A DNA stretch of 64,000 bases. It comes from Corynebacterium sp. 21KM1197 (GTDB lineage: Bacteria; Actinomycetota; Actinomycetes; Mycobacteriales; Mycobacteriaceae). Shown piece after piece: positions 1 to 9,816 of this stretch (position 1 is its first letter; each line of letters starts with the position of its first letter). The DNA is taken from positions 310,001 through 374,000 of the forward strand of contig NZ_CP123907.1 of NCBI RefSeq assembly GCF_033783015.1, read 5' to 3'. The notes beneath the pieces are model-generated. The model saw only the letters and a program-made list of their open reading frames with translations. It made no database searches and was not told the DNA's origin. The position numbers were made by a program, and so were the translations under genes.

Positions 1-840
1 GACATCGCTGTGCAGCTGTATCCCCGGGGACCGCGCCGTGTGAAGGATCTGCGCCACCACATCATCAAGCGCATAATCCACACACGTATCGGAGTACCTC
101 AACACAAGGTATCCCGCCCGCTGTGCCGCGTTGGACTTCCATCTATCGCGGACGAAGACGTCCGTGGCGGTGTGAAACTGCTGGCCGTCCACCTCCACCA
201 GAATTGGTTGTCCCACCACCTTGAGGTCAAACACGTACGGCCCCACCCGGACATTGGACTGGGTAAAGAGGTTTTCCTCGGCGAGTGCGTGAGCCAACCG
301 ACGCTCCGTTTGACTCGACGCGCCAATGATGGCCGAACCCGCTATCTTCCGCATGACATTCTTCGCAGCAGGATTTAGCGCGGCGAAATCCCGATGATAC
401 TGCTCGGATCCCGTCAGACCGGAGTAGGAGCGCTCCAGAAAATTGAGGATTTTTGCGCGCGGCCACGCCTGAATAAGCCCCTGCGCCGTGAACACAGGTG
501 AGGTCACTCGCAGATCTTGCTGCACGCGCGTGCGGCTTATCGACGCCCTGCTCAACCTCACCGTGTCCGTCTCAATGGGTGATCCCTGGCGGGGCAATAG
601 TCCAGAAATCGGCCACGATAGTTTCTCCCACCCGTACAGATAAGCCGCCGTGAGGCCGGAGAAAACCACGTGGGGCCAGCGATGCCGAATCGCCCGTAAG
701 CGCGTGAGATCATTCGCTTTGGGGCTGACGTAGAGGCCGTGGGCCAATCGCTCTAGGCTGCCCTGCGCGATGTGTTTTCTTATCTCACGCGGAGAAAGAC
801 CGCCGCGGCGAAGATCCTTGGTGGTCCAAAAATCAGTCAT
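1..840 (-). CDS. DUF559-type endonuclease-domain protein (3' end outside window)
   Basis: The minus strand is open from an ATG at 840 (start MTDFWTTKDLRRGG) to the window edge, about 280 codons without a stop, so the C-terminus is missing here. The first 50 or so residues look like a winged-helix, AbiEi-like segment (LSPREIRKHIAQGSLERLAHGLY). The C-terminal third carries a Vsr/DUF559-like nuclease pattern: an FDLKVVGQPILVEVDGQQFH strand pair, then a basic helix with DRWKSNAAQRAG and a final LVLRYSD strand. Proteins of this design are common in actinobacteria and are usually annotated as endonuclease-domain or putative antitoxin-like proteins; activity is inferred only. The gene diverges from menC. 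One copy of the iterated 11-mer (535-545) lies inside it and is read as S-I-S with a rare ATA codon. Confidence 0.75.
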   Translation of the reverse strand, partial: MTDFWTTKDLRRGGLSPREIRKHIAQGSLERLAHGLYVSPKANDLTRLRAIRHRWPHVVFSGLTAAYLYGWEKLSWPISGLLPRQGSPIETDTVRLSRASISRTRVQQDLRVTSPVFTAQGLIQAWPRAKILNFLERSYSGLTGSEQYHRDFAALNPAAKNVMRKIAGSAIIGASSQTERRLAHALAEENLFTQSNVRVGPYVFDLKVVGQPILVEVDGQQFHTATDVFVRDRWKSNAAQRAGYLVLRYSDTCVDYALDDVVAQILHTARSPGIQLHSDV

Positions 841-902
841 GCTTGCCTTAGACGGCGCTGAGCGGGTGGGCGGTTCCGATGTGCTGTATTTTTCCTCGCC
901 GG

Positions 903-982
903 TGTGTGACAGGAGTGAACCGCACCCATCCCTAAGCGCAATGAGCGTATCTTTCCCTGCCGCTGTGTGACAGGAGTGAACC
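903..982 (+). repeat. Two direct copies of a 19-bp sequence in the divergent intergenic region
   Basis: The 19-mer TGTGTGACAGGAGTGAACC occurs at 903-921 and again at 964-982, 61 bp apart, that is close to six helical turns. Both copies sit between the divergent endonuclease gene and menC. The region 841-1076 holds no convincing gene. A regulator-binding role is possible but nothing in the sequence proves it. Confidence 0.6.
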
Positions 983-1076
983 CCACCAGCCACCAAGCGA
1001 AAGAAAAGCACCCAACCCCACCACTGTGGGAAAACTGTGGGAAACACGTGATACCCAAGAGCCACCCACCACTACC

Positions 1077-2072
1077 ATGACCCCCATGACACCTTCTCCC
1101 TCCCTCGATGATCTCCTGGACAGAATCCACGTCGTCGCCCTCCCCATGCGGGCCCGTTTTCGGGGCGTGACCACCAGGGAGGCCCTGCTCATCGAGGGGC
1201 CGCAGGGGTGGGGGGAGTGGGCCCCGTTCGTGGAGTACTCCGATGAGGAGGCCGCCACCTGGCTGGCCGGTGCGCTGGAAGCCGCGTTCATGGGATTGCC
1301 GCCGACAACGCAGGGGTATGTGGAGGTCAATGCCACCATTCCCGCCGTGGAACCCCAGCGAGTGCCGGAGTTATTGGCCCGGTACCCGGGTTGCCGCACG
1401 GTGAAGATCAAGGTGGCGGAAAAGGGGCAGACCCTGACCGATGATGTGGCCCGGGTGGAGGCGGTGCGCGCGGAGATCCCCCAGGCCCGGATACGGGTGG
1501 ATGCCAATAGGGGCTGGACTCTCCACCAAGCCCTGGAGGCCGCCCGGCATCTGGGTTCCCTGGATTATATGGAGCAGCCCTGCGCCACGGTGGAGGAATT
1601 GGCGGCTCTGCGGGAGGCCTTGGGGGAGAAGAACCTTAACACCCGTGTGGCGGCCGATGAGTCGATTCGTCGGGCGCGTGATCCGTACCGCGTGGCGCAA
1701 CTCCATGCGGCGGACGTGGCGGTGTTGAAGGTCGCCCCCCTGGGCGGGGTGCGGAGGCTATTGGACATTGCTCGTCACATGGGGGAACACGCGATGAGCG
1801 TGACGGTGGCCAGCGCCCTGGATACAGCCGTGGGGATGAACGCCGGGTTGGTTGCGGCGGCGGCCCTGCCGCACCCCCAGGCGCCCGCGGGTTTGGGCAC
1901 GCAGAGCCTTTTTATTGAGGACGTCGCCGCGCCGCGTAGCCTCGTCGATGGTCGCCTGAGTACCGCCGCTGTGGTCCCCGAGGAAGCGCGGTTGCGGGGG
2001 CTTGCGGCATCGGCGGAGCGTCGGCAGTGGTGGATCGAGCGCCTGGGGCGGTGCCTGGATCACCTACACTGA
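1077..2072 (+). CDS. menC: o-Succinylbenzoate synthase MenC
   Basis: Enolase-superfamily enzyme that dehydrates SHCHC to o-succinylbenzoate in menaquinone synthesis, in the cytosol. The expected catalytic set is visible: KIK (lysines 110 and 112), metal ligands in VDAN (Asp142), MEQPC (Glu166) and ADES (Asp194), and the second catalytic lysine in LKVAPLGG (Lys218). The length of about 330 residues is normal for the short actinobacterial form. The start is uncertain: ATG at 1077 or 1086, neither with a clear ribosome binding site; an in-frame ATG at 1026 would add an unlikely leader. menD lies downstream after one small membrane-protein gene. Confidence 0.9.
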   Translation: MTPMTPSPSLDDLLDRIHVVALPMRARFRGVTTREALLIEGPQGWGEWAPFVEYSDEEAATWLAGALEAAFMGLPPTTQGYVEVNATIPAVEPQRVPELLARYPGCRTVKIKVAEKGQTLTDDVARVEAVRAEIPQARIRVDANRGWTLHQALEAARHLGSLDYMEQPCATVEELAALREALGEKNLNTRVAADESIRRARDPYRVAQLHAADVAVLKVAPLGGVRRLLDIARHMGEHAMSVTVASALDTAVGMNAGLVAAAALPHPQAPAGLGTQSLFIEDVAAPRSLVDGRLSTAAVVPEEARLRGLAASAERRQWWIERLGRCLDHLH

Positions 2073-2077
2073 CCCGT

Positions 2078-2653
2078 ATGGATGATAATGAGACCCGCTA
2101 TTTAGGCCCCACGGGTAACCGGGGCGAGCAGGGTAATCAGGGTCGCCCCACCCCGCGGCCTCGCCAGCACTTTCCGGAGCAGCAGCACTCGGAAGAGCAG
2201 TACTCCACCCAGCAGTATCAAAATTATGCCGATGGGTACCCGCCGGAGTATGCGGATAATTTCCAGGATGCCTCCCCGGAGCCGGAGGCGGATAAGGGCT
2301 CCAAGGGCGGCAGCGCGATGGCGATCGCCGGGGTGATTGCCGCCATCTTGATTTCCGCCGGGGTGTTCTTTTTCCTCGGTCGCGCCGCGGGCGAGGGCCA
2401 GGTGCAAAGGGAGGTGGTGACGGAGACGCAGGTGTCCACCGTGACGGTCACGGAGACGGTGACGGAGGATTCCGGGCTGCGGCTACCGGAATTGCCCAGC
2501 GAGATTCCCTCGATCCCCGAGGTGCAGATGCCCTCCTGGTTGCAGGATCTCTTGGGCGGCACCGAGCAGACAGACACCGAGCAAGGCACTGGGCAGGGCG
2601 CCGAACAAGGTGTAGACCAGGAGGTACCGCAGTATCAGGAGCCGCAACTGTGA
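2078..2653 (+). CDS. Single-pass membrane protein of unknown function
   Basis: A 191-residue protein starting at the ATG 6 bp after menC. A charged, Gln-, Pro- and Tyr-rich N-terminus of about 75 residues is followed by one hydrophobic segment ([20 protein letters not shown]), then a Thr/Val-rich stretch ([19 protein letters not shown]) and an acidic Gln/Glu-rich tail. This looks like a cytoplasmic N-terminus with an extracytoplasmic, low-complexity C-terminus. It overlaps the menD start by 4 bp (GTGA), so it is probably co-transcribed with menC and menD. I do not recognise a family, and no role in quinone synthesis can be assigned. Confidence 0.75.
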   Translation: MDDNETRYLGPTGNRGEQGNQGRPTPRPRQHFPEQQHSEEQYSTQQYQNYADGYPPEYADNFQDASPEPEADKGSKGGSAMAIAGVIAAILISAGVFFFLGRAAGEGQVQREVVTETQVSTVTVTETVTEDSGLRLPELPSEIPSIPEVQMPSWLQDLLGGTEQTDTEQGTGQGAEQGVDQEVPQYQEPQL

Positions 2654-4278
2654 GCGCTCCACTTTTGGCCCGAGAGGTGGCCGCAGCGGTAGCGCCGTAT
2701 GTCACGGACGTGGTGCTGTGCCCCGGATCGCGCAATTCCGCGCTCACGCTGGCCCTCCTGGCTCGCCGTGACCTGCGGGTACACGTGCGCATTGATGAGC
2801 GCAGCGCGGCTTTCCTGGCGCTGGGTATGGCGCGGCAGCAGCGTCGCCCGGTGGCGGTGGTGATGACCTCGGGCACGGCGGTGGCCAATTGCCTGCCCGC
2901 GGTGATCGAGGCGGCGCAGTCGCACGTTCCGCTGGTGGTGCTCAGCGCGGATCGTCCCAGGGCACTGGTGGGCACGGGGGCGAGCCAGACGATTGATCAG
3001 GTGGGTCTTTTTGGCTCCTACGCTCCCACGGTGCAGGTGGAGGCTCCCGAGGACATGGGCCAGATCCACCAGGCCCTGGCCGATTTCCCCCAGGTGCACC
3101 TCAACGTCGCCTTTGACATCCCGCTGGTGCCGGAGGCCCTGCCCGCGCGGGAGGGTGAGGCGCATCGACTCCGTCCCACGAGGACCACGGAGGTGGATCA
3201 CGGCGAGGTGGAGGTGGATCTGAGTCGCCCCACCCTGGTGATCGCGGGCGATGAGGCCTGGGAGGTGGAGGAACTCGCGGAGGTGCCCACCATCGCGGAA
3301 CCTTCCGCGCCCACTCCGTTTCACCCGGTGCACCCGTTGGCGGCGCACCTGCTCATCGGCACCATCGGTGGCCAGGAGGGAGTGGAGAGCGTCACCACCA
3401 AGCCCGAGCAGGTGATCGTGGTGGGTCATCCCACCCTGCACCGCCCGGTGCTGGCCCTCTTGGAGGATCCCGAGGTGGAGGTCACGGTGCTCAGCCGCAC
3501 CGCCACGATCACCGATCCGGGACGTCATGCGCGCCGGGTGGCCAGCCGGGTGAAAGCCACGGGGCAGACCCCGCAACGCTGGTACTCGATTACCCAGGCG
3601 GCCTCGGAGATGGGGGCGCAGGCGGTGCGGGAGGCGGTGTCCAGCCAGGAGCACGGGTTCACCGGGTTGCACGTGGCGGCAGCCGTGGCCGATAGCGTGG
3701 CGGTGGGGGATTCGTTGTTCCTCGCGGCGTCGAACGCGGTGCGCGATGCCTCCTTTGTGGGTTTGCCGTTTAGCGGCGTGGATACCCACACCCCCCGGGG
3801 CGCGGCGGGCATTGATGGCACGGTTTCCCAGGCGGTGGGCGTGGCCCTGGCCGCTCAGGCGGCGGAGCCGGATGCCGTGCGCGCCCCGCGCACCGTGGGA
3901 TTGCTGGGGGATCTGGCTTTGCTTCACGACGCCGGCGGTATGCTCATCGGCCCGATGGAGCCGCGCCCGGAGAACCTCACGCTGGTGGTGGCCAATGACG
4001 ACGGCGGCGGGATCTTCGAGACCCTGGAGATGGGCGCGCCCGCGCTGCGCGATTCCTTCGAGCGTGGCTTTGGCACCCCGCACGGGGCGCGGATCGAGGA
4101 CCTGTGCGCGGCCTATGGCGTGGACTACGCCCGAGCGGAGAGCCTGCCGGAACTCCTGGCGGCCCTGGATGAGTCCGAGGAGGCGGGTGGTTTCCGGGTG
4201 ATCGAGGCCCGCACGCGGCGCGATACCCGCCGGGATTTGCACGCTGCCCTGGAACGCGCGGTGCGGGTGCGGCAATGA
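2650..4278 (+). CDS. menD: 2-Succinyl-5-enolpyruvyl-6-hydroxy-3-cyclohexene-1-carboxylate synthase MenD
   Basis: Thiamine-diphosphate-dependent enzyme of menaquinone synthesis that joins isochorismate and 2-oxoglutarate. It has 542 residues, the usual length. The N-terminal PYR domain shows LCPGSRNS and the conserved glutamate in [13 protein letters not shown] (Glu50). The C-terminal PP domain has the ThDP/Mg motif beginning GDLALLHD (Asp421) and ending at NDDGGGIF (Asn449). It starts with GTG overlapping the stop of the preceding gene, and its stop overlaps the next ATG (ATGA), so translation is probably coupled through the block. Confidence 0.95.
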   Translation: MSAPLLAREVAAAVAPYVTDVVLCPGSRNSALTLALLARRDLRVHVRIDERSAAFLALGMARQQRRPVAVVMTSGTAVANCLPAVIEAAQSHVPLVVLSADRPRALVGTGASQTIDQVGLFGSYAPTVQVEAPEDMGQIHQALADFPQVHLNVAFDIPLVPEALPAREGEAHRLRPTRTTEVDHGEVEVDLSRPTLVIAGDEAWEVEELAEVPTIAEPSAPTPFHPVHPLAAHLLIGTIGGQEGVESVTTKPEQVIVVGHPTLHRPVLALLEDPEVEVTVLSRTATITDPGRHARRVASRVKATGQTPQRWYSITQAASEMGAQAVREAVSSQEHGFTGLHVAAAVADSVAVGDSLFLAASNAVRDASFVGLPFSGVDTHTPRGAAGIDGTVSQAVGVALAAQAAEPDAVRAPRTVGLLGDLALLHDAGGMLIGPMEPRPENLTLVVANDDGGGIFETLEMGAPALRDSFERGFGTPHGARIEDLCAAYGVDYARAESLPELLAALDESEEAGGFRVIEARTRRDTRRDLHAALERAVRVRQ

Positions 4279-4712
4279 GATCGCGGGTGTTGCACCGCAC
4301 CCGGCAGGCGGTGATCGGGGCCTATGTGTTGGCGCTGCTGGGGTGCGTGGCCATGCTGGTGGGGCCGTGGTTGAACGATCGCACCATCGAGCAGGATCCC
4401 GGCCGCGCCCTGGCCACGGTCACGGGCGTGACCACCTGGCGCACCACGGTGGAGTATCAGGACGAGCAGGGCATGTATCACCTCCCCGCCACAGGCCTGC
4501 TGTATCCCTCGGGCCTGGGGGAGGGGCAAAACGTGTGGGTCACCTATGCGCGCACCGATCCCGATCTGGTGAAGGTGGAGGGGCGTGAGTGGACGCTCGC
4601 GGTGGTGCCTGCCGCCTCCGTGGCCCTCGCGGCCACGCTGCTGGCGGGGCTATGGTGGTGGGCGGCCGGGGTCGCGTTCCGTTCACCAAAAGTTCGCGAT
4701 TCTGTTACCTGA
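4275..4712 (+). CDS. DUF3592-like two-TM membrane protein
   Basis: A 145-residue protein with a hydrophobic segment near residues 12-35 ([22 protein letters not shown]), a roughly 60-residue extracytoplasmic beta-type middle containing [10 protein letters not shown], and a second hydrophobic segment near residues 110-135. This matches the layout of DUF3592 proteins. It overlaps menD by 4 bp. A small membrane protein sits in the same place in mycobacteria (between menD and mgtA), so the context is conserved although the function is unknown. Confidence 0.8.
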   Translation: MRSRVLHRTRQAVIGAYVLALLGCVAMLVGPWLNDRTIEQDPGRALATVTGVTTWRTTVEYQDEQGMYHLPATGLLYPSGLGEGQNVWVTYARTDPDLVKVEGREWTLAVVPAASVALAATLLAGLWWWAAGVAFRSPKVRDSVT

Positions 4713-4753
4713 TGATCAACTTTTCGTAGCATTCGGCGGAAAAGATGGGGATT

Positions 4754-5938
4754 ATGCGGATTGGCATTGTGTCAGAGTCGTTTCTTCCTAACATCAACGG
4801 TGTGGTCAATTCCGTGCTCCGGGTGCTGGAATACGCCAAGGCGCATGGACACGAGGCCTTTGTGATCGCCCCGGGGGCGCGAGACTTCCAGGAGGAGGTC
4901 CCGGATTACCTCGGATTCCCCATTCACCGGGTGCCCACGGTGATGGTGCCCCTGATTGATTCCCTCCCAGTGGGAATACCGGGTCCCTCGGTGGCGGCCA
5001 CTCTCAAGGAGCAGCAGCCGGACGTGGTGCACCTGGCCTCGCCCTTTGTGCTGGGGGCCGCCGGGGCCTTCGCCGCCCGCCAACTCAAGATTCCCGCCGT
5101 GGCCGTGTATCAGACGGACGTGGCGGGTTTTTCCACTCGCTATCACCTGGGGCCGCTGGCGGCGGCCTCCTGGGAGTGGACGCGCACCTTCCACAACGTG
5201 TGCCAGCGCACCCTGGCCCCCTCCTCGCCCACGATCGAGGAGTTGCGTTCCCACGGCATCAAGAACGTCTACCGCTGGGGCCGGGGCGTGGACGCGCGGC
5301 GCTTCCACCCGGAGCACCGCAGCGCCGCGCTGCGCCGCCAGTGGGATCCCACGGGCCGAAAGAAGATCGTGGGATTTGTGGGGCGCCTGGCGGCGGAAAA
5401 GGGCGTGCATCGCTTGGCCTCCCTGGCGCACCAGGATTCGATTCAACTGGTGATCGTGGGCGATGGCCCGGAGCGCCACGAGCTAGAGCGCATGCTTCCG
5501 CGCGCGGTGTTCACCGGGCAGCTCGGCGGCGAGGAATTGGCCCGCGCCTATGCCTCCCTGGATCTTTTCATACACCCCGGCGAGTTCGAGACGTTCTGCC
5601 AGACCGTGCAGGAGGCTCAGGCCTCCGGCGTGCCCACCATCGGGCCGCGCGCTGGCGGACCGATCGACCTCATCACGGAGGGACGCAACGGGCTGCTTCT
5701 CGACGTCCCCACCTTCGCCCACGAGTTGCCCTCCGCCGTGCAGTGGGTGCTGGATGATTCCCGCTACGAGCGGCTGCGCCGTCAGGCCCGCGAGGACGTG
5801 GAGGGGCGCACCTGGGAGGCCCAGTGCGAGAAACTCATGGGGCATTATCGGGAGGTCATCGAGGAACACCGCCGTGGCGCTCGGGGTCTGGGCGTGCTGT
5901 GGGGTGGTGCCCCGCTGGCGGTGCGCAGTCGGGTCTAG
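4754..5938 (+). CDS. mgtA: GT4 glycosyltransferase, MgtA-like GDP-mannose-dependent mannosyltransferase
   Basis: A 394-residue GT-B glycosyltransferase of family 4. The N-terminus [20 protein letters not shown] is the typical acceptor-domain opening, and the C-terminal Rossmann domain has [10 protein letters not shown] and the E-x7-E type nucleotide-sugar motif around [19 protein letters not shown]. Position between menD and menG matches mgtA of C. glutamicum and M. tuberculosis, which mannosylates a glycolipid in lipomannan/lipoarabinomannan synthesis; that assignment is by synteny and similarity. Two starts are possible, ATG 4745 (MGI added) or ATG 4754; I chose the latter because it gives the standard N-terminus. 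Confidence 0.88.
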   Translation: MRIGIVSESFLPNINGVVNSVLRVLEYAKAHGHEAFVIAPGARDFQEEVPDYLGFPIHRVPTVMVPLIDSLPVGIPGPSVAATLKEQQPDVVHLASPFVLGAAGAFAARQLKIPAVAVYQTDVAGFSTRYHLGPLAAASWEWTRTFHNVCQRTLAPSSPTIEELRSHGIKNVYRWGRGVDARRFHPEHRSAALRRQWDPTGRKKIVGFVGRLAAEKGVHRLASLAHQDSIQLVIVGDGPERHELERMLPRAVFTGQLGGEELARAYASLDLFIHPGEFETFCQTVQEAQASGVPTIGPRAGGPIDLITEGRNGLLLDVPTFAHELPSAVQWVLDDSRYERLRRQAREDVEGRTWEAQCEKLMGHYREVIEEHRRGARGLGVLWGGAPLAVRSRV

Positions 5939-5949
5939 ACTGGTGCCTT

Positions 5950-6639
5950 GTGGCTAAGGCATCACTGGATAAAAAGCCCCTGGACGTCGCCGCGATGTTC
6001 GATGACGTGGGCGAAAACTATGACCTCACCAATACCGTCTTGTCCTTCGGGCAGGATCGGCGGTGGCGGCGGCGAACCAGGCAGCGCCTTGACCTCAAAC
6101 CGGGGGAGAGGGTGCTCGATTTGGCGGCGGGCACGGCCGTGTCCACCGTGGAGTTGGCCAAGTCCGGGGCGTGGTGCGTGGCCTGTGATTTCTCTCAGGG
6201 AATGTTGGCGGCCGGGGCGCACCGCCCGGTGCCCAAGGTGGTGGGCGATGGCATGAACCTCCCCTTTGCGGATAACACCTTTGACGCCGTGACCATCTCC
6301 TATGGCCTACGTAATATCCACGATTTCCGCGCCGGCCTGCGAGAGATGGCCAGGGTCACCCGCCCCGGCGGACGGCTCACGGTCAGCGAGTTCTCCACCC
6401 CCGTGGTGCCGGTGTTCGGCACGGTGTACAAGGAATACCTCATGCGGTTGCTCCCGGCGGTGGCGCGGGTGGTGTCCTCCAACCCGGAGGCCTATGAGTA
6501 CCTGGCGGATTCCATTCGCGCCTGGCCGGATCAGGAGGGGCTGGCCCGGGAGATCAATGCCAATGGCTGGCAGGAGTGCGGTTGGCAGAACCTCACCCTG
6601 GGGATCGTGGCCATGCACTCCGCGATCAAGCCGGGCTAA
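5950..6639 (+). CDS. menG: Demethylmenaquinone methyltransferase
   Basis: SAM-dependent methyltransferase (UbiE/MenG family, 229 residues) that makes the last ring methylation of menaquinone. It shows the family signature [12 protein letters not shown] near the N-terminus, the SAM motif [16 protein letters not shown], then [23 protein letters not shown] and [21 protein letters not shown] at 5950 gives the standard start ([10 protein letters not shown]); the frame is open further upstream but that part is unrelated. It lies 11 bp after mgtA and converges on menJ, whose stop overlaps its end by 4 bp. Confidence 0.93.
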   Translation: MAKASLDKKPLDVAAMFDDVGENYDLTNTVLSFGQDRRWRRRTRQRLDLKPGERVLDLAAGTAVSTVELAKSGAWCVACDFSQGMLAAGAHRPVPKVVGDGMNLPFADNTFDAVTISYGLRNIHDFRAGLREMARVTRPGGRLTVSEFSTPVVPVFGTVYKEYLMRLLPAVARVVSSNPEAYEYLADSIRAWPDQEGLAREINANGWQECGWQNLTLGIVAMHSAIKPG

Positions 6640-7877
6640 CCCCACAGCGGGCGACGCCCCGGCCAGCGCGCGGCCGCCCACCCGGCCCCGCGCCAGGCGC
6701 GGGCAATAAGGTCACGATCCTCCTCCGTGACGAGGTTGCCCATCAGGCGCGCGGCTGCGGGCATGAGCCGCTTGCCCAGGGGGCCGCGCAGGGCCAGTGG
6801 CCCCACGGCGGGAAGCAGGCGCGGATAGGTGAGCAATCGGGCTGCGGCGCGGGCGAGGGCAAAGGCCTCCCCGTAGTGAGAGCGCAGCGTATCCGGCCAG
6901 GCGCGGCGATAATCGGAGAGGCCCACCAGCAGCACCGCTAGTTCGGCGGTTTCCAGGGCGTAGTCAATTCCCTCGCCGTTGAGGGGATTGACGCAGGCGG
7001 CGGCGTCGCCAAGCAGCATCCAGTTGCGCCCGGCCACGGTGCTTATGGCACCACCCATCGGCAGCAGTGCGGAGGTCACGCGCTGCGGTGCCTCTAGTTC
7101 CCATTCCTCGCGGTGCTGCTGGGCGTAGTGCTCCAGGAGTTTCTTGGTATTGACCTTGGCGCGCCGGGTGGTGGTGGAAAGCGCCCCGCAGCCCAGGTTC
7201 ACCTCCCCGTTGCCCAGGGGGAAGATCCAGCCGTATCCCGGCTGCGCGGTGCCCTGGGCGTCGCGCAGTTCCAGGTGGGAGTGAATCCAGGGCTCGCGGT
7301 GGCGCGGGGTGCGGCAGTAGGAACGCGCCGCGATGCCGTACACCTCCTCCTGGTGCCAGGTGCGGCCCAGTTGCTTGCCAAAGGGGGAGCGCACCCCGTC
7401 CGCCACCAGCACGGAGGCGGGGCGGATGCGTTTTTCCTCGCCCTCGTGGCGCACCACCACTGCGGAGAGGCGATCCCCGGTGAACTCGGGACGTAGCGCC
7501 TGGGCTCCCTGCCACACGGTGGCTCCGGCCCGCCGCGCGGTGTTCAGCAGCAGGTGATCGAGGTCGGTGCGGGGCATGGCGGAACCCACCGCGCCGAAGG
7601 TACCGCTCGGCCAGGGGGCGGTGACGGAGCCACCAAAGCCGTGGAGTTTGAGGCCCCTGTTGCTGTAGTTATCGAGTATTTCCGTGGCCAGGCCCAGGCG
7701 ATCGAGTTGGTGCATGGCGCGGGGGGTGAGGCCGTCGCCGCAGGTTTTATCGCGGGGGAAGGAGGCGGCGTCGATAAGCAAGACCTCAAAGCCGCGCGCG
7801 GCGGCCCAGGTGGCTGCGGCGGAACCCGCGGGGCCCGCGCCGACGATGAGCAGGTAGGGGGAAAGAGGGGAACTCAC
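6636..7877 (-). CDS. menJ: Geranylgeranyl-reductase-family FAD oxidoreductase, MenJ-like
   Basis: A 413-residue flavoprotein with an N-terminal FAD-binding Rossmann motif [11 protein letters not shown] (residues 12-22), the [12 protein letters not shown] block typical of the geranylgeranyl reductase family, and [19 protein letters not shown] near residue 300. The M. tuberculosis homologue in the same position (Rv0561c, MenJ) saturates one isoprene unit of menaquinone; the same role is inferred here from synteny with menG and the polyprenyl synthase. It starts with GTG at 7877 and diverges from the synthase gene. One copy of the iterated 11-mer (7769-7779) is read as L-I-D-A near the N-terminus. 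Confidence 0.88.
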   Translation of the reverse strand: MSSPLSPYLLIVGAGPAGSAAATWAAARGFEVLLIDAASFPRDKTCGDGLTPRAMHQLDRLGLATEILDNYSNRGLKLHGFGGSVTAPWPSGTFGAVGSAMPRTDLDHLLLNTARRAGATVWQGAQALRPEFTGDRLSAVVVRHEGEEKRIRPASVLVADGVRSPFGKQLGRTWHQEEVYGIAARSYCRTPRHREPWIHSHLELRDAQGTAQPGYGWIFPLGNGEVNLGCGALSTTTRRAKVNTKKLLEHYAQQHREEWELEAPQRVTSALLPMGGAISTVAGRNWMLLGDAAACVNPLNGEGIDYALETAELAVLLVGLSDYRRAWPDTLRSHYGEAFALARAAARLLTYPRLLPAVGPLALRGPLGKRLMPAAARLMGNLVTEEDRDLIARAWRGAGWAAARWPGRRPLWG

Positions 7878-7996
7878 ACCCCGGAGTGTATCTGTGGGGG
7901 TGATTCCGCTACGGTTGAGTCCGAGCTAACGTTACTCTCCAGGATTGGGGTGCCACCTGGCCCGGAGATACAAATCACCTGCGAGGACACCGAGAC

Positions 7997-9019
7997 ATGA
8001 CCAATGGGCGCGAGGCGGCAACGCCTGGGGTGGTAGCGGGATCGCTGAACCTCGGAGATGAGGCGCTGAACGAGCGCGTGGGGCGCGGCCTGAGCCTGGT
8101 GGAGGAAACGCTCTATGCGCACCTGAGCCAGGGCGATGAGATCCTCCAGGACAAGGTCATGCACCTGGTGCGCGCGGGCGGCAAGCGCTTCCGCCCCATG
8201 TTTGCCCTCCTGGCCTCGGAATATGGGGAAAAACCCATGTGCGAGGACGTGGTGCGCGCCGCCGCCGTGGTGGAGATGACGCACCTGGCCACGCTGTATC
8301 ACGATGACGTGATGGACGAGGCCGCCCGGCGGCGCGGGGTGGAATCCGCCAACGCCCGTTGGGGTAATTCCGTAGCGATCCTCGCCGGGGATCACCTGCT
8401 GGCACAGGCCTCCGGGATCATGGCGGAGCTGGGCACGGACACGGTGAAGCACTTTGCGGAGACCTTTGGCACCCTGGTCACCGGGCAAATGCGGGAGACG
8501 GTGGGCGCGCAGGGGGGCGACCCGATTGCGCATTACACCCGCGTGATCGAGGAGAAAACCGGCGTGCTTATCGCCTCGGCCGGGTATCTGGGTGCGCTGC
8601 ACGGCGGCGCGCAAGCGGAGCACGTGCGGGCGTTGCAGGGGTATGGGCACACCATCGGCATGGTGTTCCAGATCGTCGATGACATCATCGACCTCTTTTC
8701 CACGCCGGAGGAGTCCGGCAAGGTGCGGGGCACCGACCTGCGCGAGGGCGTGTTCACGCTGCCGGTGCTCTATGCGCTCAGTGAGGAGGGCGAGGTGGGG
8801 GAGCGCCTGCGCGAGATCCTCACTGGGCCGGTGACCTCGGAGGAGGCCCTGAGCGAGGTGCTGGGCCTGCTGGAGCGCTCGGAGGGGCGCGCAAAGGCGG
8901 CTGCCGACGCCGCCGTGTGGGCGCAGCGCGCCCGCGAGCACCTGGAGGTGCTTCCCGACGCCCCGGCCACGCGGGCTCTCGACGCCCTGGTGCAGTACAC
9001 CGCCGAGCGCCTGGGCTGA
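7997..9019 (+). CDS. Long-chain polyprenyl diphosphate synthase
   Basis: A 340-residue trans-prenyltransferase. The first Asp-rich motif is DDVMDEAARRRG (Asp103 onward) and the second is DDIIDLF (Asp228 onward); GGKRFRP at residues 57-63 and the small/large residue pattern before the first motif fit a long-chain (medium to C40-C45) synthase. It would make the prenyl tail attached to the menaquinone ring, matching its place beside menJ and the equivalent of mycobacterial grcC1. Exact product length cannot be read from the sequence. ATG at 7997. Confidence 0.9.
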   Translation: MTNGREAATPGVVAGSLNLGDEALNERVGRGLSLVEETLYAHLSQGDEILQDKVMHLVRAGGKRFRPMFALLASEYGEKPMCEDVVRAAAVVEMTHLATLYHDDVMDEAARRRGVESANARWGNSVAILAGDHLLAQASGIMAELGTDTVKHFAETFGTLVTGQMRETVGAQGGDPIAHYTRVIEEKTGVLIASAGYLGALHGGAQAEHVRALQGYGHTIGMVFQIVDDIIDLFSTPEESGKVRGTDLREGVFTLPVLYALSEEGEVGERLREILTGPVTSEEALSEVLGLLERSEGRAKAAADAAVWAQRAREHLEVLPDAPATRALDALVQYTAERLG

Positions 9020-9085
9020 CCAGCAGATTTGCTTGGTTGGGGTGGTGGCATAGTAAAGTATCCCCCGCACCGCATGGTGTGGTTT

Positions 9086-9170
9086 GCCAGGTTGCCCGAG
9101 CGGCCAAAGGGAGCGGACTGTAAATCCGCCGGCATTGCCTTCAGAAGTTCGAATCTTCTACCTGGCACCA
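9086..9170 (+). tRNA. tRNA-Tyr (GTA)
   Basis: The acceptor stem GCCAGGT pairs with ACCTGGC, followed by A and an encoded CCA end. The anticodon loop ACTGTAAAT gives GTA. It has the long variable arm of class II tRNAs (about 85 nt) and a standard T-loop TTCGAAT. Confidence 0.95.
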
Positions 9171-9173
9171 CGT

Positions 9174-9223
9174 ACCGCCGCCGTGATTCTTTCCTTAGCG
9201 GGAAGGGTTGCGGCGGCGGTTTT
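9174..9223 (+). terminator. Rho-independent terminator after tRNA-Tyr
   Basis: ACCGCCGCC (9174-9182) pairs with GGCGGCGGT (9212-9220) and is followed directly by a short T run. Confidence 0.65.
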
Positions 9224-9407
9224 GCGTTGCGCGGAGTGGGGGTGGGTAATGGTTTTCCGGGTGTGTCGAGTTTCCTCGGCTAAACGGTGAAAAACCGTTG
9301 TGTGCTGGGGATTTGTGGTTGTTGGGGGTGGCGGGTTAATCTTTGTGAGGCTTCAACGGAGCGGCCAGGAACTTTCTAGGAAGGTTCTGGATGTGAAGAT
9401 GTAGCAC

Positions 9408-9480
9408 GCCCCCTTAGCTCAGTCGGCAGAGCGTTTCCATGGTAAGGAAAAGGTCAACAGTTCGATTCTGTTAGGGGGCT
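9408..9480 (+). tRNA. tRNA-Thr (GGT)
   Basis: Acceptor stem GCCCCCT pairs with AGGGGGC; the anticodon stem TTTCC/GGAAA encloses loop ATGGTAA, giving anticodon GGT. T-loop TTCGATT. The discriminator is T and no CCA is encoded. Confidence 0.95.
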
Positions 9481-9523
9481 CTGTTGTTCTTTCCGGTGCT
9501 GAATGGCGCGGGAGGGGATACGC

Positions 9524-9595
9524 GGCGGTGTAGCTCAGTGGTAGAGCAAGCGACTCATAATCGCTGTGTCGCGAGTTCAATTCTCGCCATCGCTA
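9524..9595 (+). tRNA. tRNA-Met (CAT), elongator type
   Basis: Acceptor GGCGGTG pairs with CATCGCT (two G-T wobbles). The anticodon stem AGCGA/TCGCT encloses loop CTCATAA, anticodon CAT. The anticodon stem lacks the three G-C pairs typical of initiator tRNA, so it is read as elongator tRNA-Met. No CCA is encoded. Confidence 0.92.
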
Positions 9596-9714
9596 CTGGA
9601 ACGCAAGGGCCGGGCCATGTGCCTGGCTTTCGTTCTAGATCCACGAGGTACCCGTCCCGCACGGGATGGGGGCCTCTGGTAGGGTAGTTCCTGCCGCGCA
9701 AGCGGTGAGAACAA

Positions 9715-9790
9715 AGGGGCGTGGCGCAATTGGTAGCGCAACGGTCTCCAAAACCGTAGGTTGCAGGTTCGAGTCCTGTCGCCCCTGCCA
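9715..9790 (+). tRNA. tRNA-Trp (CCA)
   Basis: Acceptor AGGGGCG pairs with CGCCCCT, then G and encoded CCA. Anticodon stem ACGGT/ACCGT encloses loop CTCCAAA, anticodon CCA. It lies 26 bp before secE, the common actinobacterial arrangement. Confidence 0.96.
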
Positions 9791-9816
9791 TTACTTTTCA
9801 AACTCTAAGGAGTGCT

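Noticed and set aside
770-970. A 66-codon plus-strand frame overlapping the start of the endonuclease gene
   Set aside because: It overlaps the better-supported minus-strand gene and the direct repeats, with no binding site.
2635-4275. A long minus-strand frame opposite menD
   Set aside because: menD has all its catalytic motifs on the plus strand and is coupled to both neighbours.
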